Shown here one piece after another: positions 1 through 12,906 of a DNA stretch of 64,000 bases. The stretch spans positions 496,001-560,000 of the forward strand of contig JAQPZY010000853.1 of the NCBI GenBank assembly GCA_029931535.1, given 5' to 3'. A program made the position numbers and the translations under genes. A model generated the notes under the pieces. It ran no database searches and was not told the DNA's origin. It was given only the letters and a program-made list of their open reading frames with translations. Within the stretch, counting starts at the first letter, position 1, and every line of letters begins with the position of its first letter. This DNA is from Margaritifera margaritifera (lineage: Eukaryota; Mollusca; Bivalvia; Unionida; Margaritiferidae).

Positions 1-504
1 TCAGAAATTAGGAAATGCAAATATTTTAGTCAATTATATTTCTCAGAGATTACTTATCTCATCGCACAAATGCTAGGAAAATAAACTTCTCTACCTTCTG
101 AATCCAGCCCTCCAAAAAAGACAAAAAAAGAGTCTTTTCTTTCTATATATCATATACACCAAGGGAAGAAACTCTTAGCCATTACCTTCCCTCGACCACC
201 ACTAGGTGGTGCCAGTTTTAAGCTGAGTGATACATCAACTAGAATGCTTGCATTTGCAAAGAGGTTGGGAGGGTTTTATTATAATGCGATCAGGTAAGTA
301 TTCTTTGAGAAGCATAATTTACTAAAGGATTTGGTTTCTCCTTTGAATACATTCTCAGGTCACATTAACATTAGGAGAAAAGGTAATAGGAGGAGGGAAT
401 GCTGAGCATCCTCTCTCTACCATGGGCACCCTTCATGAAAAGAATGTCTGGATTCCCTATATGATGGATTGCCCACTCTCCTAACTTGAGAGCAGCACAA
501 AAAA
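1..504. other. no gene seen
   Basis: AT-rich sequence with no coding pattern or recognisable repeat structure on either strand. Confidence 0.5.
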
Positions 505-890
505 AAGATTTTTAAGACACCCATGATGGCAGCCATACTGGACGTACAACTGGCACCATTTTCATTTAGGAACACTGTGGTAGCTATATTGGACATCAGA
601 TACGCACCATTTTCATTAAGAACAACTAGACATCATAAGAAGTCTTTTAGTGAAAACCACATGTTGATATGCCCATCCATGTAGGAGGAGTAGCGATAAC
701 AAGATTTTCAACATGGCTGCTATGGTGACCATAGTGGATGTCTGAGCATCACCATTTTCACTTAGGACCAACTAGACCATGGGATGAATGTGTGTGTACA
801 GTGTTATGTCAATCCTCCAAGTAGTTTAGGAAGATTAGTGATAACAATCTTGTACTAACGGACAGACAGACAACAGCCAACAGACCATCC
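505..890 (-). repeat. diverged copies of a ~140-bp dispersed tandem repeat
   Basis: The reverse complement matches the array at 42426-43330. Both carry the same phrases: a gene-poor 'CATCTTGAAAATCTTG' type motif, 'ACTTCTTATGATGTCTAG' and 'AAAATGGTG'. The part at about 780-890 also matches 42215-42310, where 'CTACTTGGAGGATTG' appears in the other orientation. About two to three degenerate units are visible. It is a dispersed non-coding repeat. Confidence 0.6.
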
Positions 891-954
891 CATAACCTCT
901 TCTGGCCTATGATCAGTAGAGCTAAAAATCAAGATGGCTGACTGTACATGCCAG

Positions 955-1383
955 CCAACAGATTCTATTATGTCTCAGATTGAAACAATCAGTTCGAAAG
1001 CAAGGCTCGCAGAGATCACTCTTATTTCATGAGCTGAAATCTTCATGAGGTGACAGATCTTTTGAGACTTCACAGTATGCCAAACGTATAACTCACTTCA
1101 GCCATGATGACAGAGCTAGAGGGGCGATAACCTCTTTCCTGGCCTTCACAGGAAGAAATAGACGCTTTCGTGTTCCACAACTTTTCTCTGTGCTCAAGTA
1201 ATGCTCGAAAGCATAGACAAGGTCTTGCATGGTCACATCTCTTGAGGTATCTATCGAAGAGAGGGAACATAGGATGATTCTCTGATTGCCCACTGACGGC
1301 AGCCTATTCTTGGCTACAAAGAGTGGTTGCATCATTAGGACTACTGAACCATCCGATCTTAACTGGTGATAGTTTGGGTCCAT
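955..1383 (-). pseudogene. DIRS-type tyrosine recombinase, C-terminal fragment (broken)
   Basis: Read on the minus strand, this resembles the C-terminal half of the tyrosine recombinase of DIRS1-like retrotransposons, which integrates circular DNA copies without a DDE integrase. Visible are a segment ending KRLFLPVK followed by ALSSWLK (1093-1170), which fits the stretch before the catalytic box, and further on the phrase AHEIRVISASLAF (about 1000-1040), matching the HxxR box with its usual A-S-L-A-F follow-up. Frame changes and stops interrupt it, so it is not functional. The order relative to the reverse transcriptase piece at 1480-2470 is the normal DIRS order on this strand. The RNase H part and the N-terminal half of the recombinase are missing between them. 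Family assignment is from remembered motif patterns. Confidence 0.6.
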
Positions 1384-1449
1384 TAAAGGTCATGTAACTC
1401 ACACACACTGGATTATAAAGCTAAGGCTACCAAAAAGCATGTCTTGTTT

Positions 1450-2470
1450 TTATAGTAGCTTTAGTGAGGTTCTGGATAAAGGCTCGAATTGATCTGAATT
1501 CAGCCATGTCAAAAACCATAAGAAGTTCCATTTAGGAAAGAGGGTGAGCGATCTTGGCCTATTCAAGTCAAAAATTGTCTGGCAGGTTTGATAGATCTTT
1601 ATCATGATCAACATCCTTGGATAGTAACTAGAGCTATCTTTGTGTACATGAATGAGATGGATGAGGTTGAGACTAGTGATAAACTCCATGTCCAGATAGA
1701 TAAAATGCTGGGATTGGTTGACATCCGACTTTTCCAGTTCACCAAAAAGGTTAGGTAACCTATAAGGGACAGTAGATTGTTCTGGCCCTTCACCAGAATA
1801 GAACTTACCATGTGTTTTTGGATGAGATCGTCCAGATATACCGCAGTCAATGTGATGAAGTTGCCCAGAACAGGGTGACAGCACAGTTAATACTTTTTTT
1901 GAATGCTCATGGAGGTATGTTGAGACAAATGGGAGAGCACGAATATGGTATATTTTTCCTTGGTACGCAAACTGAAGGAACTTGCGCGAAGCTGGATGAA
2001 TAGGGATGTGGAAGTATGTGTCTGTCAAGTCTACAATGATAGCATATTTGTCCCTTGTGATTGAAAGTCTGATTGGTCGAGCTGTTACCCTATTAAACTT
2101 CAGCATGGCAATGTATTTGTTGAGACAGTTGAGATTGATGACCAGCCTGAGCTTTCCGTTTCTCTTGATACTAGAAAGAGCCTAGAATAAAAAGCAAACA
2201 ATCTCTACTGCATGCTTGTCAAATAAGTTCCTGATTTCATGCATAATTCTGACTTTCTCCAAACCCAACTGTACATCCATCATGAAAGGGGATGATGAAA
2301 GAGGAGGGAACTGGATAAATTAAATCCAAAGCCCCTCTGAAACAACTTGGAGGGCCCATTATTTTGCAAAAATAGGTATATCCAGCACTGATGAAATTGA
2401 AGGAATCTGGCACCAACTGGTAGGCTATCTGTAGGCAGTTGAGCTGGCATGTCAACAGCTGTTGCTAGGA
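1450..2470 (-). pseudogene. DIRS-type reverse transcriptase (broken)
   Basis: The minus strand encodes a reverse transcriptase palm. DLTDTYFHIPIHPASRKF (about 1975-2030), then KIYHIRALPF, is the motif A block as written in DIRS elements. In another frame VYLDDLI (about 1830-1850) is the catalytic YxDD box with its second aspartate present, followed by VNWKSRM, which matches the usual primer-grip-side N-x-K-S signature. Upstream (2380-2470) the phrase LPVGARFLQF in a third frame fits the RT N-terminal region. At least two frameshifts and several stops break it. Together with the recombinase fragment at 955-1383 it marks a single decayed DIRS element on the minus strand. Confidence 0.7.
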
Positions 2471-3124
2471 GGCTTGGGGAAAAGAGAAACTTTATTTCTT
2501 ATCCCCTTTCTTAAACTTCCTCCAAAATTGAGGGGCCTGTTGTCTCCTGAAATTTGATTGAGGTCGAAACTGTTGCTGTATTCAGACTCTTATATCTTTT
2601 CCAACGATCATTTCTCTGTTGAGGCTGAGATTCGTTCAGCCTGAATCCCTGATCAGGAGGCATGGCAAGTTAGAGGGGTAGTTCCTGTGCTGCCTGCCTC
2701 CTCACATACTCTATCCTACCACCAAATAGTAATGGCGATCAAAAGGGTGTCACATGGAGCACCAGGGAATGATGTGACTTGAGTGATGATGAGCGAAGAC
2801 AGGTGTCTCATGTCACCAAATCTTATTAGTAGAGGCCGTCAAAGCATTAGCCATAAAATGGTGAGCAACCCTGTTAATGAACTTGGCAATCCAAGCCATT
2901 GATCCTCAGACATGATTGTTGTCTGCATTTTCAGCAAGCCGAAAAATGGTCAGTGATGCAAGGTCTAACATTGAAAATGTTGCCACGATATTACACACAA
3001 GCTCTGAGGTGGCATGAAAGACATTCTTGTCCACCTTGTAGAACAGCGGGCTAGTCATATTCACTGCCACAATGTTCTTGTTTAATGTTGGAAGCTTGGT
3101 GGTAAATGCAGCGTGATGAAAATG
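2471..3124 (-). other. probable 5' part of the DIRS element, no readable domain
   Basis: This lies where gag and the RT lead-in of the DIRS element should be. No frame stays open and I see no nucleocapsid knuckle. Assigned to the element by position only. Confidence 0.3.
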
Positions 3125-3538
3125 TCAAGAGTAGTTGACTTTAAGAGAAAAATGCTTTAAAATTGCCCGGATCAGGATTTTATCTGACGATCTGTCTGAA
3201 ATTTTCTTTATCTTCGCCAACAGCTGCTGTAGACAGAAGGAGGAATGTTTGTCCTCGTCTTCCAAGTCTACTGACACCTTGATCTTACAGACCTGACTCT
3301 CAGCTGTTGGTGGTGGGCATTCAGAAGCCAGCAACACACAATATATTTCCTCGACTGCATGCCTTAAAACTGAACTTAGTCTGTTCCAAATTGGGATCTG
3401 AGTGTGTAAAGGCCTTGAGATTATCCCCACGCTAACTGTGTGTGTAAAGGCCTTGAGATTATCCCCACGCTGTGTGTGTAAAGGCCTTGAGATTATCCCC
3501 ATGCTAACTGTGTGTAAAGGCCTTGAGATTATCCCCAC
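3125..3538 (-). CDS. unrecognised 137-codon ORF, N-terminus built from a minisatellite
   Basis: An open frame of 137 codons. The first 45 or so residues are translations of the 36-bp tandem repeat at 3402-3622 (repeats of GIISRPLHT), changing frame between units. The rest contains an acidic stretch VDLEDEDKHSS, then a basic amphipathic-looking stretch LLAKIKKISDRSSDKILIRAILKHF. By position it could be the gag start of the DIRS relic read on the same strand. No domain is recognised, and the repeat-derived start makes a real protein doubtful. It could equally be chance openness. Confidence 0.2.
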   Translation of the reverse strand: MGIISRPLHTVSMGIISRPLHTQRGDNLKAFTHTVSVGIISRPLHTQIPIWNRLSSVLRHAVEEIYCVLLASECPPPTAESQVCKIKVSVDLEDEDKHSSFCLQQLLAKIKKISDRSSDKILIRAILKHFSLKVNYS

Positions 3539-3622
3539 GCTGTGTGTGTAAAGGCCTTGAGATTATCCCCACGCTAACTGTGTGTAAAGGCCTTGAGATT
3601 ATCCCCACGCTAACTGTGTGTG
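3402..3622. repeat. minisatellite, six units of 34-38 bp
   Basis: The phrase AAGGCCTTGAGATTATCCCC recurs at 3409, 3447, 3481, 3517, 3551 and 3587. Spacing alternates between about 34 and 36-38 bp because some units carry CTAACTGTG before GTGTAAAGG and others only GTGTGTG. Units are almost identical, so the array is recent. Confidence 0.9.
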
Positions 3623-4620
3623 TAATCCTACACACGTCTGTGTAAAACATACCCTATGGCATGTAAGAAGCACTGCCACCATCTTTAATTGTATCATGGT
3701 ATAAGTGGAAAGATTAAGCTACGAATAAATAACTTGCCAGTTGAGTTGGCTGAGTAAGTTTTGCCAATATGGCCGGTCTGAGAGTATGACTGACAAAGGC
3801 TAGATGATTGGCTCTATTGCTGACTGGAGGGTATGCATTCATGCTGGCTGGGTGGCAGGCCCTGGAACCATATGTGTAAAAGATGCGGCAAAATGAATGG
3901 ATCGGTCAGTGTGATCCCCCGTATGATTCAATGTAACTATCAGCCAGTATGTGGCATGGCTCACCGAAGTGATAGATCTCCAATCACTGGACAGACTGGT
4001 AGGCAGCTGGAACAGCAGCATACAACATGAACAGATGAAAGAATGTTGAAATGGATCATCATGATCAGAGAAAAACCACATGCACCCAGACTTGCAGGCT
4101 TGAAAGCCATGCATGGACATTTCGGGGTACTTATGCCCATTGGGCTGCCTAGATATGGTGAGACACTCCCCCATAAGCTCAAAATTATCTATGGGGAACT
4201 TGTCGTCACATGAGGCCCATAGCCGCAAACCTGAGACCAGAATCTACAATGCTTCTTTATCAACTGTGGCTGCCTGTGAGGAGATTTCCTAATTTTTGAT
4301 GAATGATGAATATACATAAACCTGCTTAACCAATCACGTCGAGCACAAGTAAAATTTTCTTTCACTCCATTAGAACAAGCCAATTCAAGTTTTTCTTCCA
4401 AATAGAGTCACTTATGGAAATGGCAAATTTAGATTTACTTACACAGGACCTGTACTGCCAGTGAGAACCAAATGTCACTCTATTCATGGAAATTAATGAC
4501 CATTAAGACTTACGATCGTCTTCTAGTATCCTTTCTGAAATGAGTCTTTATGAATGTCAATACACTGTAAAATGAAATCTTTACAGTCCAGGGGTGAGCA
4601 AATATTTTTTCTCCACTAGT
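3623..4620. other. no gene seen
   Basis: Open frames of 65-129 codons occur on both strands between 3833 and 4401 but overlap each other and show no domain or consistent codon pattern. I do not call a gene. Confidence 0.4.
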
Positions 4621-4708
4621 CCCCGACTAGCGACTTGGAAAATTTTACTTGCCTGACTTCAAAAATGAATAGTCCGGGACATCGGGCTATGGGATTTGCT
4701 CAGCCCTG
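4621..4708 (+). repeat. 88-bp dispersed repeat, copy 1
   Basis: It shares a nearly identical block with 7351-7438 in the same orientation, from CGACTAGCGACTTGG to GATTTGCTCAGCCCTG, with only a few substitutions. The unit carries a dyad, CCGGACTA near the start and TAGTCCGG in the middle, so it can form a stem. It is likely a dispersed MITE or SINE fragment. Confidence 0.85.
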
Positions 4709-5126
4709 AAAATGATTAAGAAGAACTTGCAAGTCTTCCCTCCCATATTTCAACAGAGCTGCCCTCTCATGAGGAAAGTGCCTGTAGTCAAATGCTCTAA
4801 AGCATCTCAAAGGTTCTGCTTATGTCTCTTTGGAGAAATAGCTACCGCACATTCAATAGCAGTCTGACTATCCCTCCACTTTCAAAAAAAATTTCCTTCT
4901 CCAAATCACCCTTATTACCTTCCTTGCGAAAATAATTTAGCAAACTCATTTTATTCACAGAGTAATTATCAGCTTGCTTGACAAATACTTCTAAAGTGAT
5001 CATAACATACATTTTCTCTATTAAATACGAATGGAGACAGCTCATTAATTAACGTAATTGTTTCACTTCAAACGCAACATCGCACGCGGAGTTAATCATC
5101 TGTATAATCAATTAAAAATTAAAGAA

Positions 5127-6750
5127 CAGTGGGACCCCGCTATAACCCGGTAGTTGGGAGCCATAGAATCCGACCGGGCTATGAGCCGAACCGTGTTATA
5201 AGCAACCATGTACAATACCAACACATTTTTGGATTTAATTGGGGGGGGGGGGGGTTACATAAAGACGGGTGCGAAAATGCATGGCACAATTACCATTTTT
5301 GATCAATATATATTAAATGAGAAAACCATTTGCTGATATAATATATTACTTTATTCAGAAAACCATGCATTGGTACATACACGTGTCTAATTTATATATA
5401 TACATGTATAATCTATTGCATGAAAAGAATATCAACACCGTGTACTCACCAGCGAATCTTGTAACATACATTGAATCCATAATACAAATATTTCCATCGA
5501 AAATATCCACACACGGATGTAGAATATTCAATAATTTTGTCACAGATCATTATGTGACTAATACAATGAAGAGAAAGTAACAAAAATTACGTAACGGGTG
5601 TATGTAATGAATGATGAAAAAGTACATGTATGTCCGACGATTAATAAACGGTGTCGCATACATTTTACACCACTACATTTCTCATCTGTTAGTAGTTATT
5701 ATTTTTTAAAAAACTCTGTGATTTTTAGCTGCTTTCTGAAGCTAGAATCTTGCCCATGTAAATCGTTGTTTAATTTTTCGGCTTGTGCCTTAACAATTGG
5801 TCCTGATAAAGGCACTCCTTCAGATCTAGTCTGGACAAACCACTGATACAGGGCTGCATCAAGTTGGGTGTCTCCTGCTAGTCTTGCTTTTTTCCTCATC
5901 ATTCCCTCACTTTCGTACAAATCCAGAACCCTCTCTCTTAATTTTGCTTCATCTTTCTTCCATCCTCGAACTGTCGATTCATCGAGACCTAAATCTTTAG
6001 CTACATGCGATTGTTTAACACCGGACTTAATCCTGTCCAATGCTTCAATCTTTTCTTTAACAGTAAAAGCATTAGGTTTGCGTTTCCCATTTTCCATTCT
6101 AAATGTATACAAATTAACACTTTTAATCCTATTGGTTTGAAAATCTACAGCAAGAATAATAGTCATTAAACAATGGGGGTATATTTGTAGTAAATTTACG
6201 ACATTATTTACTGGCCAACAGATTGCATAAAACAACACCGCCAAGCCTTACGCACATGCTGGCGGCTTTGTTTCTTTGATGCTGTATAAATCGTTGCCCT
6301 ATGATTTGAACAAGTATAGCTTGGTAGTTCACTTTGATGATAAACAATGTACTTAAATTAATTGATTTATACATTCTGGTGAGAATCTTTTATCAACCGC
6401 CACATTGGCTGCTGCTTAGTTGTGTATGAAATTAAGAGAACATATATCGGAGATTATTTGAGCAACGACTGTATTCGGAATGCATTCAAGACAAACAAAG
6501 TAGAAACGATGGCTTCATTACTCAGGAATCAGTAATTATAATATTGACACTTATGAGCTGTAATTTTTCAACAATAAACAAAGATCAAAGTTCTCAGTAG
6601 GCCCAGCAATTGGTTCGTATTTCCGACGTTTATTTTGGCACAAAAATAGAAGAAATTTGATAATACATTTTCTACACGTTCTTTTTCGCACTGTTTAGAC
6701 GAATATGAGAATGATAATTAAACTCTTGACGTATTTAGTTTTTTTCATAC

Positions 6751-6790
<40 letters not shown>

Positions 6791-6903
6791 GTCTTTGAGA
6801 AAAATAACTGTAATAAATTACCCAAAATTTCGGGAGCCATGCCACGACCGGGTTATATCCGAATTCGGGTTATAGCGGGGCGGGTTATAGCGGGGTCCCA
6901 CTG
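5127..6903 (-). mobile_element. pogo/Tigger-like DNA transposon, internally deleted (1777 bp)
   Basis: The ends are perfect 23-bp inverted repeats. The left begins CAGTGGGACCCCGCTATAAC at 5127 and the right ends with the exact complement at 6903. The motif CGCTATAACCCG repeats subterminally on the right. The bases flanking both ends are AA rather than the TA expected for a pogo target duplication, so the TA may have mutated. The element contains one intact ORF (5699-6097, minus), an internal poly-T run at about 6757-6789, and no DDE domain. Family call rests on the ORF (psq-type and CENP-B-type helix-turn-helix) and on the CAGT termini. Confidence 0.85.
5699..6097 (-). CDS. pogo-like DNA-binding protein lacking the transposase core, PIP-box tail
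   Basis: An intact 132-residue frame with ATG at 6097 (an upstream in-frame ATG exists at 6244, but homology-like sequence starts at MENGKRKPN). Residues 8-55 form a psq-type helix-turn-helix (FTVKEKIEALDRIKSG, then VAKDLGLDESTVRGWKK). Residues about 72-118 look like the start of a CENP-B/Tc5-type second helix-turn-helix (AALYQWFVQTRSEGVPLSG, then AQAEKL). A full Tigger transposase would continue into a DDE core; here residue F120 joins directly to RKQLKITEFFKK. Residues 123-130 (QLKITEFF) match the PCNA-binding PIP box QxxIxxFF, a feature known at the C-terminus of pogo transposase. So an in-frame deletion fused the DNA-binding head to the PCNA-binding tail. It could compete with full transposases at the terminal repeats; that role is inference. 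Confidence 0.8.
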   Translation of the reverse strand: MENGKRKPNAFTVKEKIEALDRIKSGVKQSHVAKDLGLDESTVRGWKKDEAKLRERVLDLYESEGMMRKKARLAGDTQLDAALYQWFVQTRSEGVPLSGPIVKAQAEKLNNDLHGQDSSFRKQLKITEFFKK

Positions 6904-7350
6904 AATCATTACTGTCATTTAATCAGTTCATAAAGGAAACCAAAACTGATGTTGGTAAAGTACCTTTCATTAATTTAATTACACTGACTCGCTGGATTAA
7001 AATCATAGTGAGCCGCACGTGAGGATCTGGCTTGAGTAAATATAATGCAACAAAGTCGCTTCAAACACTGCTAATTGATCATACTGGTTTTCTTTTGTTT
7101 GACATGTTTTGATTTGCCGATAATTTGGTCGCTTAGCTCAATATGCAGTCAAGCAGTAACAGAATGTGCGCATATGCGAAAATTATCACGGACTACATTT
7201 ATGTGTTATACAGAATGTAAATGTATACATGAAGAGGGGTAGAATCAAGTATTCAGTACACCCGGAGGGCATGATTGGCCAAATAAAAGTAGATATAGTG
7301 ATTAAAGCACAAAAATAAGGACTTGCCCGACTTTTTTGAAAAGTACTTGT
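6904..7350. other. no gene seen
   Basis: AT-rich spacer between the pogo element and the second 88-bp repeat; nothing recognised. Confidence 0.5.
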
Positions 7351-7438
7351 CCCGGACTAGCGACTTGGAAAATTTTACTTGCCCGACTTCAAAAATGAAT
7401 AGTCCGGGACGTCGGGCTATGGGATTTGCTCAGCCCTG
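7351..7438 (+). repeat. 88-bp dispersed repeat, copy 2
   Basis: Same unit and orientation as 4621-4708. Here the dyad is complete: GTCCCGGACTA at 7349-7359 pairs with TAGTCCGGGAC about 50 bp later. Confidence 0.85.
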
Positions 7439-8934
7439 CAGTCGACTAAGATTTTATGATTTGTGATCCTCACTGGGTTATTGGTCCCAATCCAGATGTA
7501 AAATATTTCAAAATCATTCAGAAATTCCATTTCAACTTGATCATTTTTTTCACCCAAATGATGGGCCCCCGGCCCTATTCCAAATTCACCTACGAAATTT
7601 CCCTGGAACTCGCAATCAAACTGCAAGTCATTCTTTAGGCCTAAATCAGTACAAGACAATACACACATGGGCTCGAGTCGAAGTATTTGTAAGTCATGAG
7701 AATAAATAAGAATTATACAACAAAAACTAGGTAGCAGGCTAGAACTCTGAGCACCACCTGTAAAATCCTGATCCTATCATCAAGACGACGTAATAGTTTG
7801 TTCAGCTTCGCGGCAAACTTAGTTTGTTTGAAACTATGGCATAATGGTACCTGACGTTTAAAACAATGGCTACTGTAGTATACATCGATTTATGAATATA
7901 TTAATTTATGACATGCTGTTTGAAATACACCTTTTTGCCACTTACCAATCAATAGAATGACTGTTTCATACTGTGTTACATATTTTATTGGACTTTCCTC
8001 ACGTGTGAAGAGTCGTGATTCGCTGCCCTTTTTATACCATCGTTAGGGCGTGTTCAATTGGTTTATTTCTGGATCTACGATAACTCTTCCTTGATGTGCT
8101 TGGGAGAGACACGGTTCTTCTCGCACTAACGTTGAGAACTCATACCACCTCTAAAGCGGGAATGGACAAGGACATAAATAACGCGACTTGCAGAGTATTG
8201 ATGCCCCATGTTTCTTGTTCCAATATCAACTCTAGTTGTTAGGGTGAGCACACTCGTTCGAGAGCATGTACTGGGCTTTGGGCAAGTGTCCCAAACAGAT
8301 CTTCCAAAGACGGCTCCAGGATAGTTTCATATTTTGACACCATAACTTGTAAGAAAGAGGGCGTAAGCCTATTAAGCACGAGCCAAGTGTTTACAAATTC
8401 ATACAAAAACTTAACTTGCAATTTGGTTTACATTATTTTAGGCTTGAAAATGGATTGGCTTGTTGGTGACCCCCTTTCACAGTTAGACTAGCACAGGTGA
8501 TCAAATACTCGGTCTGGGCGTCAAATGAAGGACCAGCTTGATTATATCAAAATCGAAATGGTTGAGGCATAATGAGAAACATACCACTTTGTTATAATAA
8601 CAGTAAACTTTAATCATGCATAAGGCCCATATTACTTGTTTGAGCCACCTTGTCAGACAAAAAATATTCAAAATAGCCACTGACTGTCATAGATGAACAC
8701 TATAAAAGAGGAGTTGGGGGTAGTGTCAGTTCATTATAAAAGATATAAACAAGAAATGAACCTGAATACCTTGATCAAAATCTTACAAACATGTTTTGGA
8801 CAAAAAATAATTGCCTAGTTTTTATTTTTATCTTTAAAGTAGAATTATGCCCATTTTTCGGCAATCTGTCATCGGCCGATTAAAATTCCACGCACCCCTG
8901 TAAAGTTAGATCAAATACTCTGTTGCACGCGAGA
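7439..8934. other. no gene seen
   Basis: Open frames at 7417-7668 (minus) and 7456-7638 (plus) overlap on opposite strands and have no recognised domain. The rest is stop-rich AT-rich sequence. Confidence 0.4.
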
Positions 8935-9862
8935 AGAAATGGCAACTCAGATGGCAAGCCATCGGGATCATCATATGAAAACGCTTCGCCATCTCGAAAT
9001 TCGACTGCAAAGAGCTAATCCGAACATACTTTTCAATCGCACGATCTATTTCACTCACGTAATCGAGCTCTTACGTTAAATAAACTACTTCCTAGCAGGT
9101 CAACACGGCCATACCGTGAAAACAGTTCGCGTTATCCAAGCTCGAATACACGATCTCGAGGGAGCCAATACGAAAAGTTGTTGGAATCACATGTTTACAT
9201 ATTCAAGACGAAAGGAATCTCGATGGTCGAATACGCGATCTCAAAGAGAGCAGATCGGAACGTTTTGTTTAAATTACTCTCTCTCTCTCACACACTCAAT
9301 CGCGTCTTGGAGCATCGAAAACGTAAATCACTCTTCGAATAGGTGATCAGGGGAGAAATGTATGTGATAAAAGATGTCTATCTGATTGGCTCTTTCAAGA
9401 TTGCGGATTCAAGTCTCGAGTACGTATATTCGTGCTTTCTCGAATATGTGATCATGTGATTCAAACAATTTTTCCAATTTTTTTTCTCTAGAGCTCAATA
9501 CGTGCATTTCAGCTTGGAGAACGCAACATGTTTTCACGTTATGGCCTAGTTGGCTTGCCAGATAATTCGATTACGCGAATTGGAAGTTGCGATTCCGCGA
9601 AATATAGAAATTGGTTACGTGTAGTGGAGAGCTTGATCTCGAGCATTACATAGATAATATCGTTAAAAAAGTATCCTCTGACTGGCTCTATCGAATTGGC
9701 GTAATCAATCCCGTGATTGCAAAGCGTTAGTGCTCGATTACGTGAAGTACAAAGATCACGTTATTGACAAGTATCTTCTGATTGGCTGTCTCGAGTTCTC
9801 GTAATCGAGTCTTGAGATGGCGAAACGTTTCCGCGTTAAGGCCCAGATGGCTTGCCATAAAC
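8935..9862. repeat. fold-back element with multiple inverted sub-repeats
   Basis: The two ends are inverted versions of one another: ATGGCAAGCCATC with CGCTTCGCCATCTCGA on the left (8950-9000), and GAGATGGCGAAACGTT with GATGGCTTGCCAT on the right (9810-9862). Inside, a roughly 130-150-bp unit containing AGAGCCAATC, CGATCTCGA or TCGAATACG and AATCAC recurs about three times forward in the left half and about three times inverted in the right half (for example CTGATTGGCTCTTTCAAGATTG at about 9381). TCGA and other CpG words are dense compared with neighbouring DNA. No coding capacity is seen. It resembles a fold-back or Foldback-like transposon. Confidence 0.6.
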
Positions 9863-12046
<2,184 letters not shown>

Positions 12047-12690
12047 GTGGACCTGGGTCACGTTTCATCAAAATATCTTTTGAGGTTAAAAAGGGACAGC
12101 CTAGACAAGGAAGCAGGCCCTTGGCTTACATTATCCCTTGTTGCAACCTTGACCTTGAAGGCAGGGGTATTACTGTTAATACACGATAAAGTGTGATATC
12201 AAGATATATCATTGGCAAAAATTACATTAAATTATTTTCATTAGTTCTAATAGTTGTACACGTATGTGGATAGAGATCACTGATTTTAATTTTCCTTAGC
12301 ATGACCTTGACCTTGAGAGAGGATCGTAGGTATGGTATGTGACACAGTCTAATCACGACATACAACTGGTTGAAGTTTCATTAAAATATCTAGAGTAGTT
12401 CAAAAGTTATACTCTGGACTAGGATGCAAGTCATAGTTACACTTTCCCTTGTTGTGACCTACCTTCACCTTGATGTGACCTTGGTATGATACGGGACGTA
12501 CCATCAACATATGATATATTATTGGATCAAGTTTCATTATAATATTTTCAGTGATTCAAAAGTTTTACTCCAGACAAGTGTACAAGTCGTATAATTACCT
12601 TAACTTTGAGGGAGAGTGAGTGGCAATGGTATGTGACACACCGGTTAGTCGTGATATATATTTGGACAAAGATTCATTGAAAATATCTTC
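12047..12690. repeat. degenerate ~150-bp tandem repeat, four to five units
   Basis: The phrase TTTCATNAAAATATCTT recurs at about 12063, 12225, 12376, 12533 and 12670, together with GACCTTGACCTTGA, GGTATGTGACACA, CAAAAGTTATACTC and GACAAG at matching offsets. Units have diverged to perhaps 60-70 percent. No coding. Confidence 0.7.
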
Positions 12691-12705
12691 AGTAATTACA
12701 TTTTC

Positions 12706-12906
12706 TGACCCTGTCAGTGGGAAAGTTATAAAAGTTTACATTGTTATCCTAAGTTCATTATTAAAAGTAGACGCATGAAATTTGGACATTTTGTGTGTAT
12801 TGACTGTAAAAATAGAACTATGAAATGAAAAATTCAAAATTTATAATATTTTAAAAATTTTAAATGAATTTTAAAAATACAATTAAAAGTTTAAATTTTT
12901 TTTTTA
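12706..12906 (-). repeat. inverted copy of the Mutator-like element 5' end
   Basis: The reverse complement matches 19677-19890, 21137-21330 and 52976-53095. Shared phrases, read here in plus orientation, are CTGACCCTGTCAG, TGTTATCCTAAGTT, CATGAAATTTGG and AAAAATAGAACTATG, followed by an AT-only tract ending in TTTTTTAATGC. It lies immediately before the nuclease ORF at 12907 and points opposite to the other copies. Confidence 0.85.

Noticed and set aside
7417..7668. 83-codon minus-strand ORF
   Set aside because: It overlaps an open frame on the other strand, and no domain or splice signal supports it.
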